From: Firmicutes bacterium HGW-Firmicutes-1 | GTDB taxonomy: Bacteria > Bacillota > Clostridia > Lachnospirales > Vallitaleaceae | NCBI GenBank assembly: GCA_002841625.1 | Contig: PHAG01000015.1 | Coordinates: 1-64,000 of the forward strand | DNA length: 64,000 nucleotides | Reading direction: 5' to 3' | Part shown: positions 10,101-18,206 of the stretch, in pieces | How positions within the stretch are numbered: the first letter of the stretch is position 1 | How the letters are laid out: every line of letters begins with the position of its first letter | Position numbers and translations under genes: made by a program | Notes under the pieces: generated by a model | What the model was told of the DNA's origin: nothing | Seen by the model: only the letters and a program-made list of their open reading frames with translations | Database searches by the model: none

Positions 10101-10643
10101 TATGAAGATGACCAAGGGATATCAATGCATAGACTATATGAAGGACAAAATGTGATCATTGGTGGTCTTATTAGTGAAAAGACAATTAAAACCGTTAGAA
10201 ATAATAAAACAATGGCTTTTTTAATGGTAGAGGACCTATATGGTGTTGTTGAAGCGATTGTATTTCCAAATCTATATGAACAATATAAAAGTATCCTATT
10301 AGAGGATGAAAAAATATTTATCAAAGGTAGAGTGAGCATTCAAGAAGAACAAAATGCTAAAATAATTTGCAGTCAGATCTCAAGGTTTGATGATATCATT
10401 GAAAAGAAGTTATTTATCCGTTTTAATGACGAGGAAGATTATGAAGAAAAAAGAGCAGCTTTAGAATTTAGTATGGAACAGCTGTTTGGGGAGCATAGGG
10501 TAGTGCTTTACTTGCAAAAAGAAAACATGAAAAGAGAATTGAAAAATTACAGAATACGGTTAACAAAAGAGTCTTTAGCGGTCTTTGAGACGATAGCTGG
10601 AGAAGAGAATGTAAAAGTTAAAGAAAGAGTGTTGAAATTTTAA
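7152..10643 (+). CDS. dnaE: DNA polymerase III subunit alpha (DnaE)
   Basis: The 1163-residue product is a full-length DnaE-type C-family replicative polymerase. It begins with a PHP domain (HLHVHTEYSLLDGSS, AITDHGVMYG), then the palm with GPGRGSAAGSIVSY (about 360) and the catalytic carboxylates PDIDIDF (Asp403, Asp405) and KMDFLGLRTL (Asp555), the fingers, a helix-hairpin-helix region, and a C-terminal OB fold (GQNVIIGGLISEKTIKT onward). No inserted exonuclease domain is present, so it is DnaE and not PolC, which clostridia usually carry as well. The start at 7152 has AAAGGAAG about 9 bases upstream. Hairpin repeats lie just upstream, and no clear promoter could be assigned. Confidence 0.97.
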   Translation: MTSTNKKIPFTHLHVHTEYSLLDGSSKITELIEQVKKMGMDSIAITDHGVMYGVIDFYKEAKKQGIKPIIGCEVYVAHHSRWNKESKQESGYYHLVLLAENQVGYQNLMKLVSDGFTEGFYYKPRIDLELLANHSEGIIGLSACLAGQVSNAILKDDYEHAKEVALQYEAILGKGNFFLELQDHGYKEQKKVNIGLIKLSKEINIPLVATNDIHYTFAEDAKAHDILLCIQTNKKVDDQDRMRYPGGQFYAKSPEEMLEIFPEHLEALENTHKIAERCKVDFEFGNIKLPKYDVPKGYDAREYLRYLCNHGIKERYVDVSTELLERMEFELSVIEEMGYVDYFLIVWDFIKYAKDNDIIVGPGRGSAAGSIVSYVLRITDIDPIKYQLLFERFLNPERISLPDIDIDFCYERRQEIIDYVVAKYGEDKVAQIITFGTMSARAVIRDVGRALNLPYPIVDKVAKMIPQELKITIDKALKVNSELGTLYKEDEQIKYLIDMSRRLEGLPRHSSTHAAGVVICEKPVYEYVPLNASDGAITTQFTMTTLEELGLLKMDFLGLRTLTVIQNAVKQIKVSKNIDINMDTIPYDDSATFELISSGKTEGVFQLESAGMKSFMKDLKPENIEDIIAGVSLYRPGPMDFIPQYIAGKRNPGAIKYACEELIPILEPTYGCIVYQEQVMQIVRDLAGYTLGRSDLVRRAMSKKKEDVMNEERNNFIYGNDVDGVPGCAKKGISEAAATEIFNTMTDFAKYAFNKSHAAAYAIVAYQTAWLKTHYPIEFMAALLTSVMDNPSKVSEYIATLKSMEITLLPPDINEGYWYFSVSKDQMRFSLAAVKNVGKNAIKVIVDERERNGRFESFTQVCERLGTSNLNKRLLESLIKAGAFDSLGGNRKQYMQGYKPILDAITHGQKTVFDGQIDLFSFSEDVVKESFLDDLLPQVEEYHEEQLLTFEKEVLGIYVSGHPLQSYGETWERLISHKSFDFSYEDDQGISMHRLYEGQNVIIGGLISEKTIKTVRNNKTMAFLMVEDLYGVVEAIVFPNLYEQYKSILLEDEKIFIKGRVSIQEEQNAKIICSQISRFDDIIEKKLFIRFNDEEDYEEKRAALEFSMEQLFGEHRVVLYLQKENMKRELKNYRIRLTKESLAVFETIAGEENVKVKERVLKF

Positions 10644-10814
10644 GTAAAATGTAATACAATAAGACTGCTATAAAAGCATTGTAAAAAACAATTCAGGAAT
10701 AGAATAGTTTTAGTGTCATTGCTCATATTGGAAGCATCACCCACTTTCAAAAGTAAACTGGAGTTTAACTCTATTATAAGAATATTAATATCAAGTATAA
10801 AGTTTTCATAAGTA
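10644..10814. other. dnaE-pfkA intergenic DNA, left part
   Basis: AT-rich sequence with no convincing gene. A weak TACAAT / ATTGTA pairing occurs near 10653-10681, followed by an A-run, but it is not a convincing terminator. No consensus promoter for pfkA was found. The right half of the gap holds hairpin repeats. Confidence 0.5.
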
Positions 10815-10958
10815 AGTCGGAAAAGTGGTAGATTGGTATTAGAATGTGAACTCAACTTAGCCGATTTTCTTGTTGATAAGGAAAGTTCTGCATAAACAAT
10901 TGGAAAAGCGGCAGATATGAAACGAGGATTTTTAACTCGGTACAGCCGATTTTCTTGT
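10815..10958 (+). repeat. Dispersed hairpin repeat: degenerate copy plus full copy, upstream of pfkA
   Basis: A full 80-bp copy occupies 10879-10958 (AGGAAAGTTCTGC to GATTTTCTTGT). Directly before it, 10815-10873 is a diverged copy lacking the left end but keeping GGAAAAGTGG and TAGCCGATTTTCTTGT. The full copy can also form CGAG / CTCG in its centre. It ends only about 10 bases before the pfkA ribosome site, so if transcribed it lies in the pfkA 5' leader. Confidence 0.85.
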
Positions 10959-10980
10959 GAAATCATATGGAGGTAAAAAA

Positions 10981-11958
10981 ATGAGTAAAGAAATATCAAC
11001 GATTGGTGTTCTTACAAGTGGTGGAGATGCACCAGGTATGAATGCTGCAATACGTGCAGTGGTTAGAACGTCTTTAGCAAAAGGCAAAAAGGTTATGGGT
11101 ATTAGAAAAGGTTATAATGGGTTAATATCTGGAGAAATCTTTGAAATGGATTCAAAAAGTGTTTCAGATACAATTCAAAGAGGCGGTACAATTTTATATA
11201 CAGCAAGGTGTAAAGAGTTCTTGACACCAGAGGGACAACAAAGAGGAGCTGAAATGTGTAAGGTATTTGGCATTGATGGTCTTGTTGTCATTGGTGGAGA
11301 TGGTTCTTTTAGAGGTGCTGAAAAACTTTCAAATCTAGGAATTAATACGATTGGTGTTCCTGGTACCATTGATTTGGACATAGGATGTACAGATTATACA
11401 ATTGGCTTCGACACTGCAGTGAATACTGCAATGCAAAACATCGATAGAATTAGAGATACATCAACTTCACACGAAAGATGCTCTATCGTCGAAGTTATGG
11501 GTAGAGATGCAGGCTATATTGCGTTATGGTGTGGTATCGTAAATGGAGCAGAGGAAATTATTATTCCAGAAAGACCAGAAATTAATGAAAATGAAATTAT
11601 TAGACGAGTACTAGAAAATAGAAAAAAAGGTAAAAGACACAATTTAATTATTATTGCTGAAGGTGTTGGTGGTTCTATAGAGTTGGCTGAAAAAATTGAA
11701 AGAGTAACAGGTATCGAAAGTAGAGCTACAATATTAGGTCACTTACAACGTGGAGGTAGCCCAACAGCACTTGACAGAATGCATGCATCAATGATGGGAG
11801 CTTATGCTGTTGATTTGTTGTGTGAGGGAAAAAGCAATAGAGTAGTTGCCTTTAAAAATGGCAAATATGTAGATTTCGATATTGATGAAGGCTTAACTAT
11901 GGAAAAACACTTTTCAGATTTTAGATATGATATAAGCAAATTATTAGAGACTAGATAG
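10981..11958 (+). CDS. pfkA: ATP-dependent 6-phosphofructokinase
   Basis: The 325-residue enzyme converts fructose 6-phosphate to the 1,6-bisphosphate in glycolysis. It has GVLTSGGDAPGMNAAIRA (nucleotide binding), GGDGSFRGA (the Gly typical of ATP rather than pyrophosphate users), and GTIDLDI with the catalytic Asp at about residue 131. The middle residue of the usual TIDND motif is Leu here, but both Asp are kept. The start at 10981 has GGAGG at 7-8 bases; a longer frame from 10957 begins inside the hairpin repeat and is unlikely. Two terminators follow. Confidence 0.96.
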   Translation: MSKEISTIGVLTSGGDAPGMNAAIRAVVRTSLAKGKKVMGIRKGYNGLISGEIFEMDSKSVSDTIQRGGTILYTARCKEFLTPEGQQRGAEMCKVFGIDGLVVIGGDGSFRGAEKLSNLGINTIGVPGTIDLDIGCTDYTIGFDTAVNTAMQNIDRIRDTSTSHERCSIVEVMGRDAGYIALWCGIVNGAEEIIIPERPEINENEIIRRVLENRKKGKRHNLIIIAEGVGGSIELAEKIERVTGIESRATILGHLQRGGSPTALDRMHASMMGAYAVDLLCEGKSNRVVAFKNGKYVDFDIDEGLTMEKHFSDFRYDISKLLETR

Positions 11959-11970
11959 ATTCATATTAGG

Positions 11971-12005
11971 CTTCAAGTAAACACTTTGTTTATTTGAAGT
12001 CTTTT
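11971..12005 (+). terminator. pfkA terminator
   Basis: 12-bp stem with one G-T pair (CTTCAAGTAAAC at 11971-11982 with GTTTATTTGAAG at 11988-11999), then TCTTTTCT. Confidence 0.8.
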
Positions 12006-12023
12006 CTATTTAATCGACTAAGG

Positions 12024-12066
12024 AAAAGCACATTTGTAGTATAAATTATACCAAAGTGCTTTTTAT
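12024..12066. terminator. Second terminator after pfkA
   Basis: AAAAGCAC (12024-12031) pairs with GTGCTTTT (12056-12063), and the inner part pairs further through GTATAA / TTATAC. It has A-runs on the left and T-runs on the right, so it could work in both directions. Confidence 0.75.
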
Positions 12067-12311
12067 TATTTAGACATATGATTATAGCGTAGTGAAAATA
12101 ATTTCTCTATTGCTAATAAATTCTATGCGCAGTATAATCACCTTGAAAGCAGGAACTTGAAAACTCAACAACAAATAAATATTAATAATAAAATTAACAA
12201 ATAATATATTTATATATACGAATAAGGTAACATAAAGTAAATTTAATTAATATAACAGATACTAGCAATAAAGGAAAAAACACATTAAATATATAAAAAG
12301 GAAGTATGAAT
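12067..12311. other. AT-rich leader region before the SorC regulator
   Basis: About 245 bases of very AT-rich DNA without a gene. It presumably holds the promoter and operator of the regulator, but several TATAAT-like strings make any single assignment unsafe. Confidence 0.4.
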
Positions 12312-13310
12312 ATGGAACCAGAAGTATATAATCAATCGAATTTTGCAATTCTTAAGGCAGCATATCTATACTATATAAAAAATGTGCCCCAGAATGAAAT
12401 TGCAGAAAAAATGAATATATCAATAACAACTGTTTCACGCCTTATTAAAAAAGCCAAAGAAGAAAAAATTATAGAATTTGTAATTAGAGATCCATATATT
12501 GAGTGTATGTATTTAGAGGAAGATCTACTAAAAGCATTTGGATTGAAGGATGTTATTATCGCACCAAATGATTTCGTGAGCCAAGTAGACGAAAAAGGAA
12601 ATAATGCTGAGGCGATTAAAAAGCTAGTGGCTCTAGAAGGTGCACGATATCTTCAAAGAATAATCACGGAGGATGATGTATTAGGTATTACCTGGGGAAC
12701 AACAATGTACTATTTGATACATTACTTGAATCCGTGTCAAAAAGTAGATGCAGCATTTGTTACTTTACATGGTAGTATTGCATGTTGTGATCATGAATTA
12801 GATGTAAGAACGCTGGTTTCAAGAATGGCGATGGCATTTGGGGGAAGAAATTATTATCTTCTGTCAGAAGCGTTAATGAGTAATAGGAAAATTGCGGATT
12901 CGATTATAAATGAAAAAAACACTAAAGTTGTTTTTGATATGTTTGATAATGTAACAATTGCAATCAATGGTATTGGGTCAATGTATCCACAATTAAGTTC
13001 AGTTTTAGCAGGTAAGGATTATTTAACGGAAGAAGAATTAGCTGGGCTTAAGAAAGAAAACGTTTTTGGTGATATAGCACTAAGATTTATCAATGAAAAT
13101 GGTGAAGAATGTGTTGGAGATTTAAGGGATAGAACAATTGCCATTGATTTAGATAAGTTTAAGAAAATCAACACTAAAATAACAATAGCCTCGGATGAAA
13201 GCAAGGCTCATACAATTTTAGCTGCATTAAAAGGTAAATTAGTGGATGTACTTATTATTGATTATGCACTCGGTCGTGCAATTATGGAGCTAGTTCGAAA
13301 AGACGAATGA
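12312..13310 (+). CDS. SorC-family transcriptional regulator
   Basis: The 332-residue protein has an N-terminal helix-turn-helix (NEIAEKMNISITTVSRLIKK, about residues 27-46) and a C-terminal sugar-binding domain of the SorC/DeoR superfamily (VLGITWGTTMY, VTLHGSI, INGIGSM, DESKAHTILAALKGKLVDVLI). Members bind phosphorylated sugars or polyols and control neighbouring catabolic genes. Here it stands just before glpK on the same strand, so glycerol 3-phosphate, or whatever the RuBisCO-like pathway handles, is the natural ligand candidate. The ATG at 12312 is preferred over 12306, since GGAAG would otherwise touch the start. Confidence 0.85.
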   Translation: MEPEVYNQSNFAILKAAYLYYIKNVPQNEIAEKMNISITTVSRLIKKAKEEKIIEFVIRDPYIECMYLEEDLLKAFGLKDVIIAPNDFVSQVDEKGNNAEAIKKLVALEGARYLQRIITEDDVLGITWGTTMYYLIHYLNPCQKVDAAFVTLHGSIACCDHELDVRTLVSRMAMAFGGRNYYLLSEALMSNRKIADSIINEKNTKVVFDMFDNVTIAINGIGSMYPQLSSVLAGKDYLTEEELAGLKKENVFGDIALRFINENGEECVGDLRDRTIAIDLDKFKKINTKITIASDESKAHTILAALKGKLVDVLIIDYALGRAIMELVRKDE

Positions 13311-13352
13311 AAACAAGGTAAGAAGTTTAACCGTAGCGAATGGGGAGGTTTT

Positions 13353-13387
13353 GTAACATTGAATAATGAAAAAAGTGCGTAACATTG
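13353..13387 (+). promoter_or_regulatory. Direct repeat GTAACATTG x2 upstream of glpK
   Basis: The 9-mer GTAACATTG occurs at 13353-13361 and 13379-13387, 26 bp apart, in the 111-base gap between the SorC gene and glpK. Spacing near 2.5 helical turns is compatible with a regulator site, possibly for the SorC protein. This is inference only. Confidence 0.35.
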
Positions 13388-13421
13388 CATTTTTAATAAA
13401 TGGAAAGGTGGTAAGGCGGCA

Positions 13422-14918
13422 ATGAAAAAATATATTTTAAGTATTGATCAAGGAACTACTAGTATTAGGGCGATTTTTTTTAATCATGCTGGGGAAATTT
13501 GTAGTGTATTTGCAAAGGAATTTGCACAATTCTATCCTCATTCGGGTTGGGTAGAACAAGATCCAATGGAAATGTGGCAAGTAACTGTTGAAGTTATAGC
13601 AGCTGCTATGAAAAAAGCTAGCATTACAGAGGATGAAATCGTTTCTATTGGTATCACAAATCAACGTGAAACATCAATTGTTTGGAACAAAAATACTGGA
13701 GAACCAATCTTCAATGCTATCGTATGGCAAGATAGAAGAACAGCGGAATTCTGTGACGAATTAAAAGCTAAAGATCCTAATGCTAACCAAACTGTTAGAG
13801 AAAAAACAGGTTTAGTGATAGACTCTTATTTCTCTGCAACAAAAATAAGATGGATGCTAGATAACGTCCCAGGCGCTCGTGAGAAAGCAAATAATGGAGA
13901 ATTACTTTTCGGTACAGTTGATACTTGGATTTTATGGAATCTTACTGGCAGAAAAAATCATGTAACAGATTATAGTAATGCTTCAAGAACAATGGTTTAC
14001 AATATTCATACTCTTGAATGGGATAAAGAGTTGTTAGAAATGTTTGATATACCAGCGTCAATATTACCAACAGTATTACCTAGCAGTGGAGAATTTGGTG
14101 TTACTGCTCAAATCTTTGATAGAGCTATCCCAATTACTGGCGATGCTGGTGACCAACAAGCAGCTACATTTGGTCAAGCTTGTTTCAAAAAAGGTATGGC
14201 TAAGTATACATATGGTACAGCAGGCGTTATGATGATGAATATTGGTGAAAAACCATTTTTATCAAAGAACGGACTTTGTACTACAATCGGTTGGGGCCTT
14301 AACGGCAAAGTTGAATACTTATTAGAAGCTGTTGTATTTGCTGCAGGTGCATCAATGCAATGGTTACGTGATGAATTGAAAATGGTAGAAGCAACACCTG
14401 ACTCTGAATACTTTGCAAGTAAAGTAGAATCAGGAGAAATTTATCTTGTTCCAGCACTTGTAGGATTAGGCGCTCCATATTGGAATTCTTACGCTAGAGC
14501 AGCTATCTTTGGTATGTCTAGAGGCACTACAAAAAATCACATTATTAGAGCAACATTAGAGTCCTTAGGATATGCAACAAGAGATTTATTTGATTGCTTC
14601 TCAGAAGATTTAGGCGAAAGATTATCTATCTTAAAGGTTGATGGTGGCGCTAGCAACAATAACCTATTGATGCAATTTATCGCTGATATCGTTGACGTAG
14701 AAGTTGAAAGACCGGACAACGTAGAAACAACAGCTGCTGGAGCTGCTTACTTAGCTGGTTTAGCAGTAGGATTCTGGAAAGATCAAGATGACATCGTTAA
14801 AAATAGAACGATTAATAGATTATTCAAACCAGAAATGACTGCAGAAAGAAGAACTGAACTTTATAAAGGTTATAAACGAGCTGTAAAAGCTACATTAGCT
14901 TGGGCAGACGACAAATAG
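13422..14918 (+). CDS. glpK: Glycerol kinase
   Basis: The 498-residue FGGY-family kinase phosphorylates glycerol to glycerol 3-phosphate. Alignment by eye to bacterial GlpK is close throughout: SIDQGTTSIRAIFF (phosphate loop), ITNQRETSIVW (glycerol-binding Arg-Glu), AIVWQDRRT (Trp), GLVIDSYFSATK (Tyr), GDAGDQQAATFG (catalytic Asp), and GLGAPYWNSYARAAIFG near the end. All substrate residues of GlpK are present, so a shifted specificity is not suggested. The RBS is AAAGGTGG. The gene leads a run of same-strand genes for glycerol 3-phosphate oxidation. No glpF-like channel gene is in the window. Confidence 0.95.
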   Translation: MKKYILSIDQGTTSIRAIFFNHAGEICSVFAKEFAQFYPHSGWVEQDPMEMWQVTVEVIAAAMKKASITEDEIVSIGITNQRETSIVWNKNTGEPIFNAIVWQDRRTAEFCDELKAKDPNANQTVREKTGLVIDSYFSATKIRWMLDNVPGAREKANNGELLFGTVDTWILWNLTGRKNHVTDYSNASRTMVYNIHTLEWDKELLEMFDIPASILPTVLPSSGEFGVTAQIFDRAIPITGDAGDQQAATFGQACFKKGMAKYTYGTAGVMMMNIGEKPFLSKNGLCTTIGWGLNGKVEYLLEAVVFAAGASMQWLRDELKMVEATPDSEYFASKVESGEIYLVPALVGLGAPYWNSYARAAIFGMSRGTTKNHIIRATLESLGYATRDLFDCFSEDLGERLSILKVDGGASNNNLLMQFIADIVDVEVERPDNVETTAAGAAYLAGLAVGFWKDQDDIVKNRTINRLFKPEMTAERRTELYKGYKRAVKATLAWADDK

Positions 14919-14943
14919 ACATTTGATTCAAACATAATTATTT

Positions 14944-14980
14944 GGGAGGCGTTTACATGAATGGTATGTAAACGCTACCC
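14944..14980 (+). promoter_or_regulatory. Hairpin with mini-ORF and cre-like sequence between glpK and the GlpA-like gene
   Basis: GCGTTTACAT (14949-14958) and ATGTAAACGC (14966-14975) form a perfect 10-bp stem with a 7-nt loop, extending outward through GGG / CCC to about 15 pairs with one mismatch. The left arm overlaps a good ribosome site (GGGAGG) followed by a four-codon reading frame, MNGM-stop, at 14957-14971. The right arm, ATGTAAACGCTACCC, matches the CcpA cre consensus at all but the last position. It could be a processing or stability element, a translational switch, or a CcpA site. Confidence 0.55.
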
Positions 14981-15020
14981 AAGTTATTATAAAAAAATCA
15001 TAAAACAAGGAGATGAAACC

Positions 15021-16520
15021 ATGGAAACAGATATTTTGATAATTGGTGGTGGTGTGATTGGTACTTCAATTGCATATCAACTAGCAAAATACAATTTAAA
15101 CATTACTCTAGTGGAAAAAGCTAGTGATGTTTGTATGGGATCAAGCAAAGCGAATTCTGCTATGATTCATAGCGGCTTTAACATTGATGCAGACAAATTA
15201 AAGGGTAAATTAGCTTTGGAAGCAAATCGAGTAATTAAGAAATTATGCGAGGAATTAGATGTATGTTTGGAAAAGCCATTTGGTTCAATAACAGTTGGAT
15301 TCGATGAAACTGACCTAGAGAAAATGAAAAAGACATTAGAAAATGGCACAAAAAATGGTATTAAAGGCATGAAGATTCTTGATCAAAAAGAATTGCATGA
15401 AATGGAACCTAATTTAAATCCAGAGGCGAAATATGGATTATTCGAACCTGAAACAGGGATTATTAATCCATTTGAATATACGGTAGCATTAGCAGAAAAT
15501 GCAGTGCTTAATGGTACTACGGTTTTATTTAATACCGAAGTTTTAGACGTTATTGTTAAAAATAAAACAGTCTTTGGTGTTAAGACGAACAAAGGTGATA
15601 TTGAGGCTAATGTTGTTATTAATGCAGCAGGGCTGTATTCAGACAAAATAGCAAGTATGGTTGAAGAAATAGAATTTAATATTACACCAAGAAAAGGACA
15701 ATATTTCATATACGATAAAAAATGGGGTAAATTATTAAATCATACAATATATACATCTCCAACTAAAGTTTCAAAGGGGATGATTGTTAATCCTACAGTT
15801 CATGGAAATATAATAGCAGGTTCAAATGCGGAAGAAATTGATGACAAAACAGATTTAGCTACTACTGCAGAAGCCTTAAATGACATATATAAAAATGCGA
15901 TTTCACATTTATTTCCTGCTTTACCAAGAATGGGTGAAGTAATTACTGCATTCTCTGGACTTAGGGCAGCAAGTGATAACGAAGATTTTATTATTGAACA
16001 TGCTAAAACAGTAAGGGGACTCATCAATGTTGCAGGAATTCAATCACCAGGGTTAACATCAGCACCTGCTATAGCCACTATGGTTGAGGGTCTCATTAAA
16101 GAGTTAGATTATGATTTGGATTTTTCTCCAAAAGCAAATTATATTATCGGTAGAGAAAAACCTGTACTGCTTGCAGAATTATCTTATGAGGAGAGAACTT
16201 CTTATATTGAAAAAAATCCTGATTTTGGCGAAATCATTTGTAGATGTGAGTCCATTAGCAGAGGCGAAATTATTGATGCAATTCATAGACCTATACCAGC
16301 GATGGATATGGATGCAATTAAACGTAGAGTTAGAGCAGGAATGGGACGTTGTCAAGGCGGTTTTTGCGGAACTAAGGTACTAGACATAATTAGTAAGGAG
16401 TTACATATTTCTCCGCTCGAGGTTACACTAAAAGGTGGAAAATCTACGGTATTAGCGTTTAGGAATAAAGAATTATCTTTAGAGGAAGGAGATAGCAGTC
16501 ATGAAAAAATTAGAGTATGA
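15021..16520 (+). CDS. FAD-dependent glycerol-3-phosphate dehydrogenase-like protein with BFD-type [2Fe-2S] domain
   Basis: The 499-residue protein joins a DAO-type flavoprotein domain (dinucleotide fold ILIIGGGVIGTSIAYQLAK at the N-terminus, about 1-370) to a C-terminal BFD-like [2Fe-2S] domain with Cys407, Cys409, Cys444 and Cys449 (ICRC, GRCQGGFC). This is the layout of anaerobic GlpA. It should oxidise glycerol 3-phosphate to dihydroxyacetone phosphate and pass electrons to the partner flavoprotein. The start at 15021 has AAGGAG; a longer frame from 14961 lies within the hairpin. It overlaps the next gene by 20 bases, a sign of coupled translation. Confidence 0.85.
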   Translation: METDILIIGGGVIGTSIAYQLAKYNLNITLVEKASDVCMGSSKANSAMIHSGFNIDADKLKGKLALEANRVIKKLCEELDVCLEKPFGSITVGFDETDLEKMKKTLENGTKNGIKGMKILDQKELHEMEPNLNPEAKYGLFEPETGIINPFEYTVALAENAVLNGTTVLFNTEVLDVIVKNKTVFGVKTNKGDIEANVVINAAGLYSDKIASMVEEIEFNITPRKGQYFIYDKKWGKLLNHTIYTSPTKVSKGMIVNPTVHGNIIAGSNAEEIDDKTDLATTAEALNDIYKNAISHLFPALPRMGEVITAFSGLRAASDNEDFIIEHAKTVRGLINVAGIQSPGLTSAPAIATMVEGLIKELDYDLDFSPKANYIIGREKPVLLAELSYEERTSYIEKNPDFGEIICRCESISRGEIIDAIHRPIPAMDMDAIKRRVRAGMGRCQGGFCGTKVLDIISKELHISPLEVTLKGGKSTVLAFRNKELSLEEGDSSHEKIRV

Positions 16521-17769
16521 TTTAGTCATTGTTGGTGGAGGTCCTGCTGGTCTTGCAGCAGCACTAGAAGCAAGAAAAAATGGCGTTAAAAAAGTACTTA
16601 TTTGTGAAAGAGCCTCTTACCTAGGGGGTATTCTACAACAATGTATTCATAATGGATTTGGTTTACAATATTTTAAGGAAGAATTAACTGGTCCAGAATA
16701 TGCAGGTCGATTTATTAAAGAGGTTGAAAATTCTGATATTGATGTGAAATTAGGAACTATGGTAATGGAAATAATGGAAGATAAAAAAGTAATTGCTGTA
16801 AACAGAGAAGATGGAATGTTTTCTGTAGAGACAAAGGCGGTAATCTTATCAATGGGTTGTAGAGAAAGAACCCGTGGTGCTATTACAATACCGGGTAACC
16901 GTCCAGCAGGCGTTATGACAGCAGGTACAGCACAAAGCTATGTAAACTTAGAAGGATTTATTCCGGGAAAAGAAGTAGTAATTCTAGGATCTGGAGATAT
17001 TGGATTAATTATGGCAAGACGACTTACCTTAGAAGGCGTAAATGTAAAAGGTGTTGTTGAACTTATGCCTTATTCTACAGGGTTAGTACGAAATAGAGTT
17101 CAGTGTTTGGATGATTATGGTATTCCACTATTATTAAGCCACTCTATCATTGACATTCATGGTAAAGAAAGATTAGAAGGTGTAACTATAGTAGAAGTTG
17201 GTAAAGATCTTAAACCAATAGAAGGCACAGAGCAATATGTTGCGTGTGATACTCTTTTACTTTCAGTAGGTTTAATACCAGAAAACGAATTGTCTGCCAA
17301 TTTAGGCTGCCAAATAGATAGTGTAACTAGAGGACCTGTAGTGAATGAAAAACGCATAACAAATATTCCTTGGGTATTTGCTTGTGGTAATGTACTTCAT
17401 GTACATGATCTAGTTGATAATGTTACACAAGAGGCCGAAATTGCTGGTAAAGCAGCGGCAGCATTAATTAATAACGAAATGAATAAAGAAGAAAAGGATG
17501 TAGAAATTACACATGACAATCATATTGGATATGTAGTGCCTCAACATATTGATGCATTAAATAATCAAGAAAAAGCAGTAAAATTCTATTTACGTGTAAA
17601 AAATCCTAATGAAGATATAAAATTAGTAGTAAAGGATAATACTGATAAAACTTTATTAACAATAAAAAAAGCAATAGTTGAACCAGGAACAATGATAACG
17701 TTCTCTTTGCCAAGAAAGTTTGTTACAAATGATACTTCATCAATTAATATTTCCATTTCTAAGGAATAG
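16501..17769 (+). CDS. NAD(P)/FAD-dependent oxidoreductase, GlpB-equivalent partner
   Basis: A 422-residue pyridine nucleotide-disulphide-type flavoprotein: an FAD fold at the N-terminus (LVIVGGGPAGLAAALEARK), a second nucleotide fold (VVILGSGDIGLIMARRLTLEG, about 160), and a closing FAD motif (VFACGNVLHVHDLVDNVTQE, about 297). In clostridia and Thermotogales this type of gene follows the GlpA-like gene and precedes DUF1667. I infer that the three form an electron-transfer complex for glycerol 3-phosphate oxidation. No redox-active CxxC for thioredoxin chemistry is seen. The start overlaps the preceding gene, with AAGGAG about 12 bases before the ATG. Confidence 0.85.
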   Translation: MKKLEYDLVIVGGGPAGLAAALEARKNGVKKVLICERASYLGGILQQCIHNGFGLQYFKEELTGPEYAGRFIKEVENSDIDVKLGTMVMEIMEDKKVIAVNREDGMFSVETKAVILSMGCRERTRGAITIPGNRPAGVMTAGTAQSYVNLEGFIPGKEVVILGSGDIGLIMARRLTLEGVNVKGVVELMPYSTGLVRNRVQCLDDYGIPLLLSHSIIDIHGKERLEGVTIVEVGKDLKPIEGTEQYVACDTLLLSVGLIPENELSANLGCQIDSVTRGPVVNEKRITNIPWVFACGNVLHVHDLVDNVTQEAEIAGKAAAALINNEMNKEEKDVEITHDNHIGYVVPQHIDALNNQEKAVKFYLRVKNPNEDIKLVVKDNTDKTLLTIKKAIVEPGTMITFSLPRKFVTNDTSSINISISKE

Positions 17770-17797
17770 TCAGAAAAATATGGAGGTGAAAAAAGTC

Positions 17798-18166
17798 GTG
17801 GAAGAAACAAAATTAATTTGCATTGGTTGCCCTAAAGGGTGCAATTTAAATATAACTCACACTGGTAAGACTATTCATGAGGTTGCTGACTATAGTTGTA
17901 AAATTGGACTAGAGTATGCTAAAACTGAATTCATTGAACCAAAGAGAATTATAACAACTACTGTGAAAATAAAGTCCGGAAACTTACCTTTTGTACCCGT
18001 TAAAACAATGAATCCAGTGAATAAAGAAAAAATATTCGAAATTATGAAAATCATAAGTAAATTAGAAATTGAATCCCCAGTAAAGATTGGAGATGTAGTA
18101 ATGTCAAATCTTGCCGGAACAGGTGTGGATTTAGTGTGCACTAGAAATATTGAAAAAGTATCTTAA
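17798..18166 (+). CDS. DUF1667 protein
   Basis: A 122-residue protein with an N-terminal CIGCPKGC cluster motif and a further Cys at YSCKIG, as in DUF1667. Its function is unproven. It is regularly found after GlpA- and GlpB-like flavoproteins and may supply an iron-sulphur link to the electron acceptor. A GTG start at 17798 is preferred since GGAGGTG lies 9 bases upstream; an in-frame ATG at 17780 overlaps that site. Confidence 0.8.
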   Translation: MEETKLICIGCPKGCNLNITHTGKTIHEVADYSCKIGLEYAKTEFIEPKRIITTTVKIKSGNLPFVPVKTMNPVNKEKIFEIMKIISKLEIESPVKIGDVVMSNLAGTGVDLVCTRNIEKVS

Positions 18167-18206
18167 GTATGGTTACAATAAATTATTAATCATAAGGAGA
18201 ATGTTT

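Noticed and set aside
10640-10999. 119-residue minus-strand frame between dnaE and pfkA
   Set aside because: Runs through hairpin repeats, overlaps the pfkA start and lacks domains and a ribosome site.
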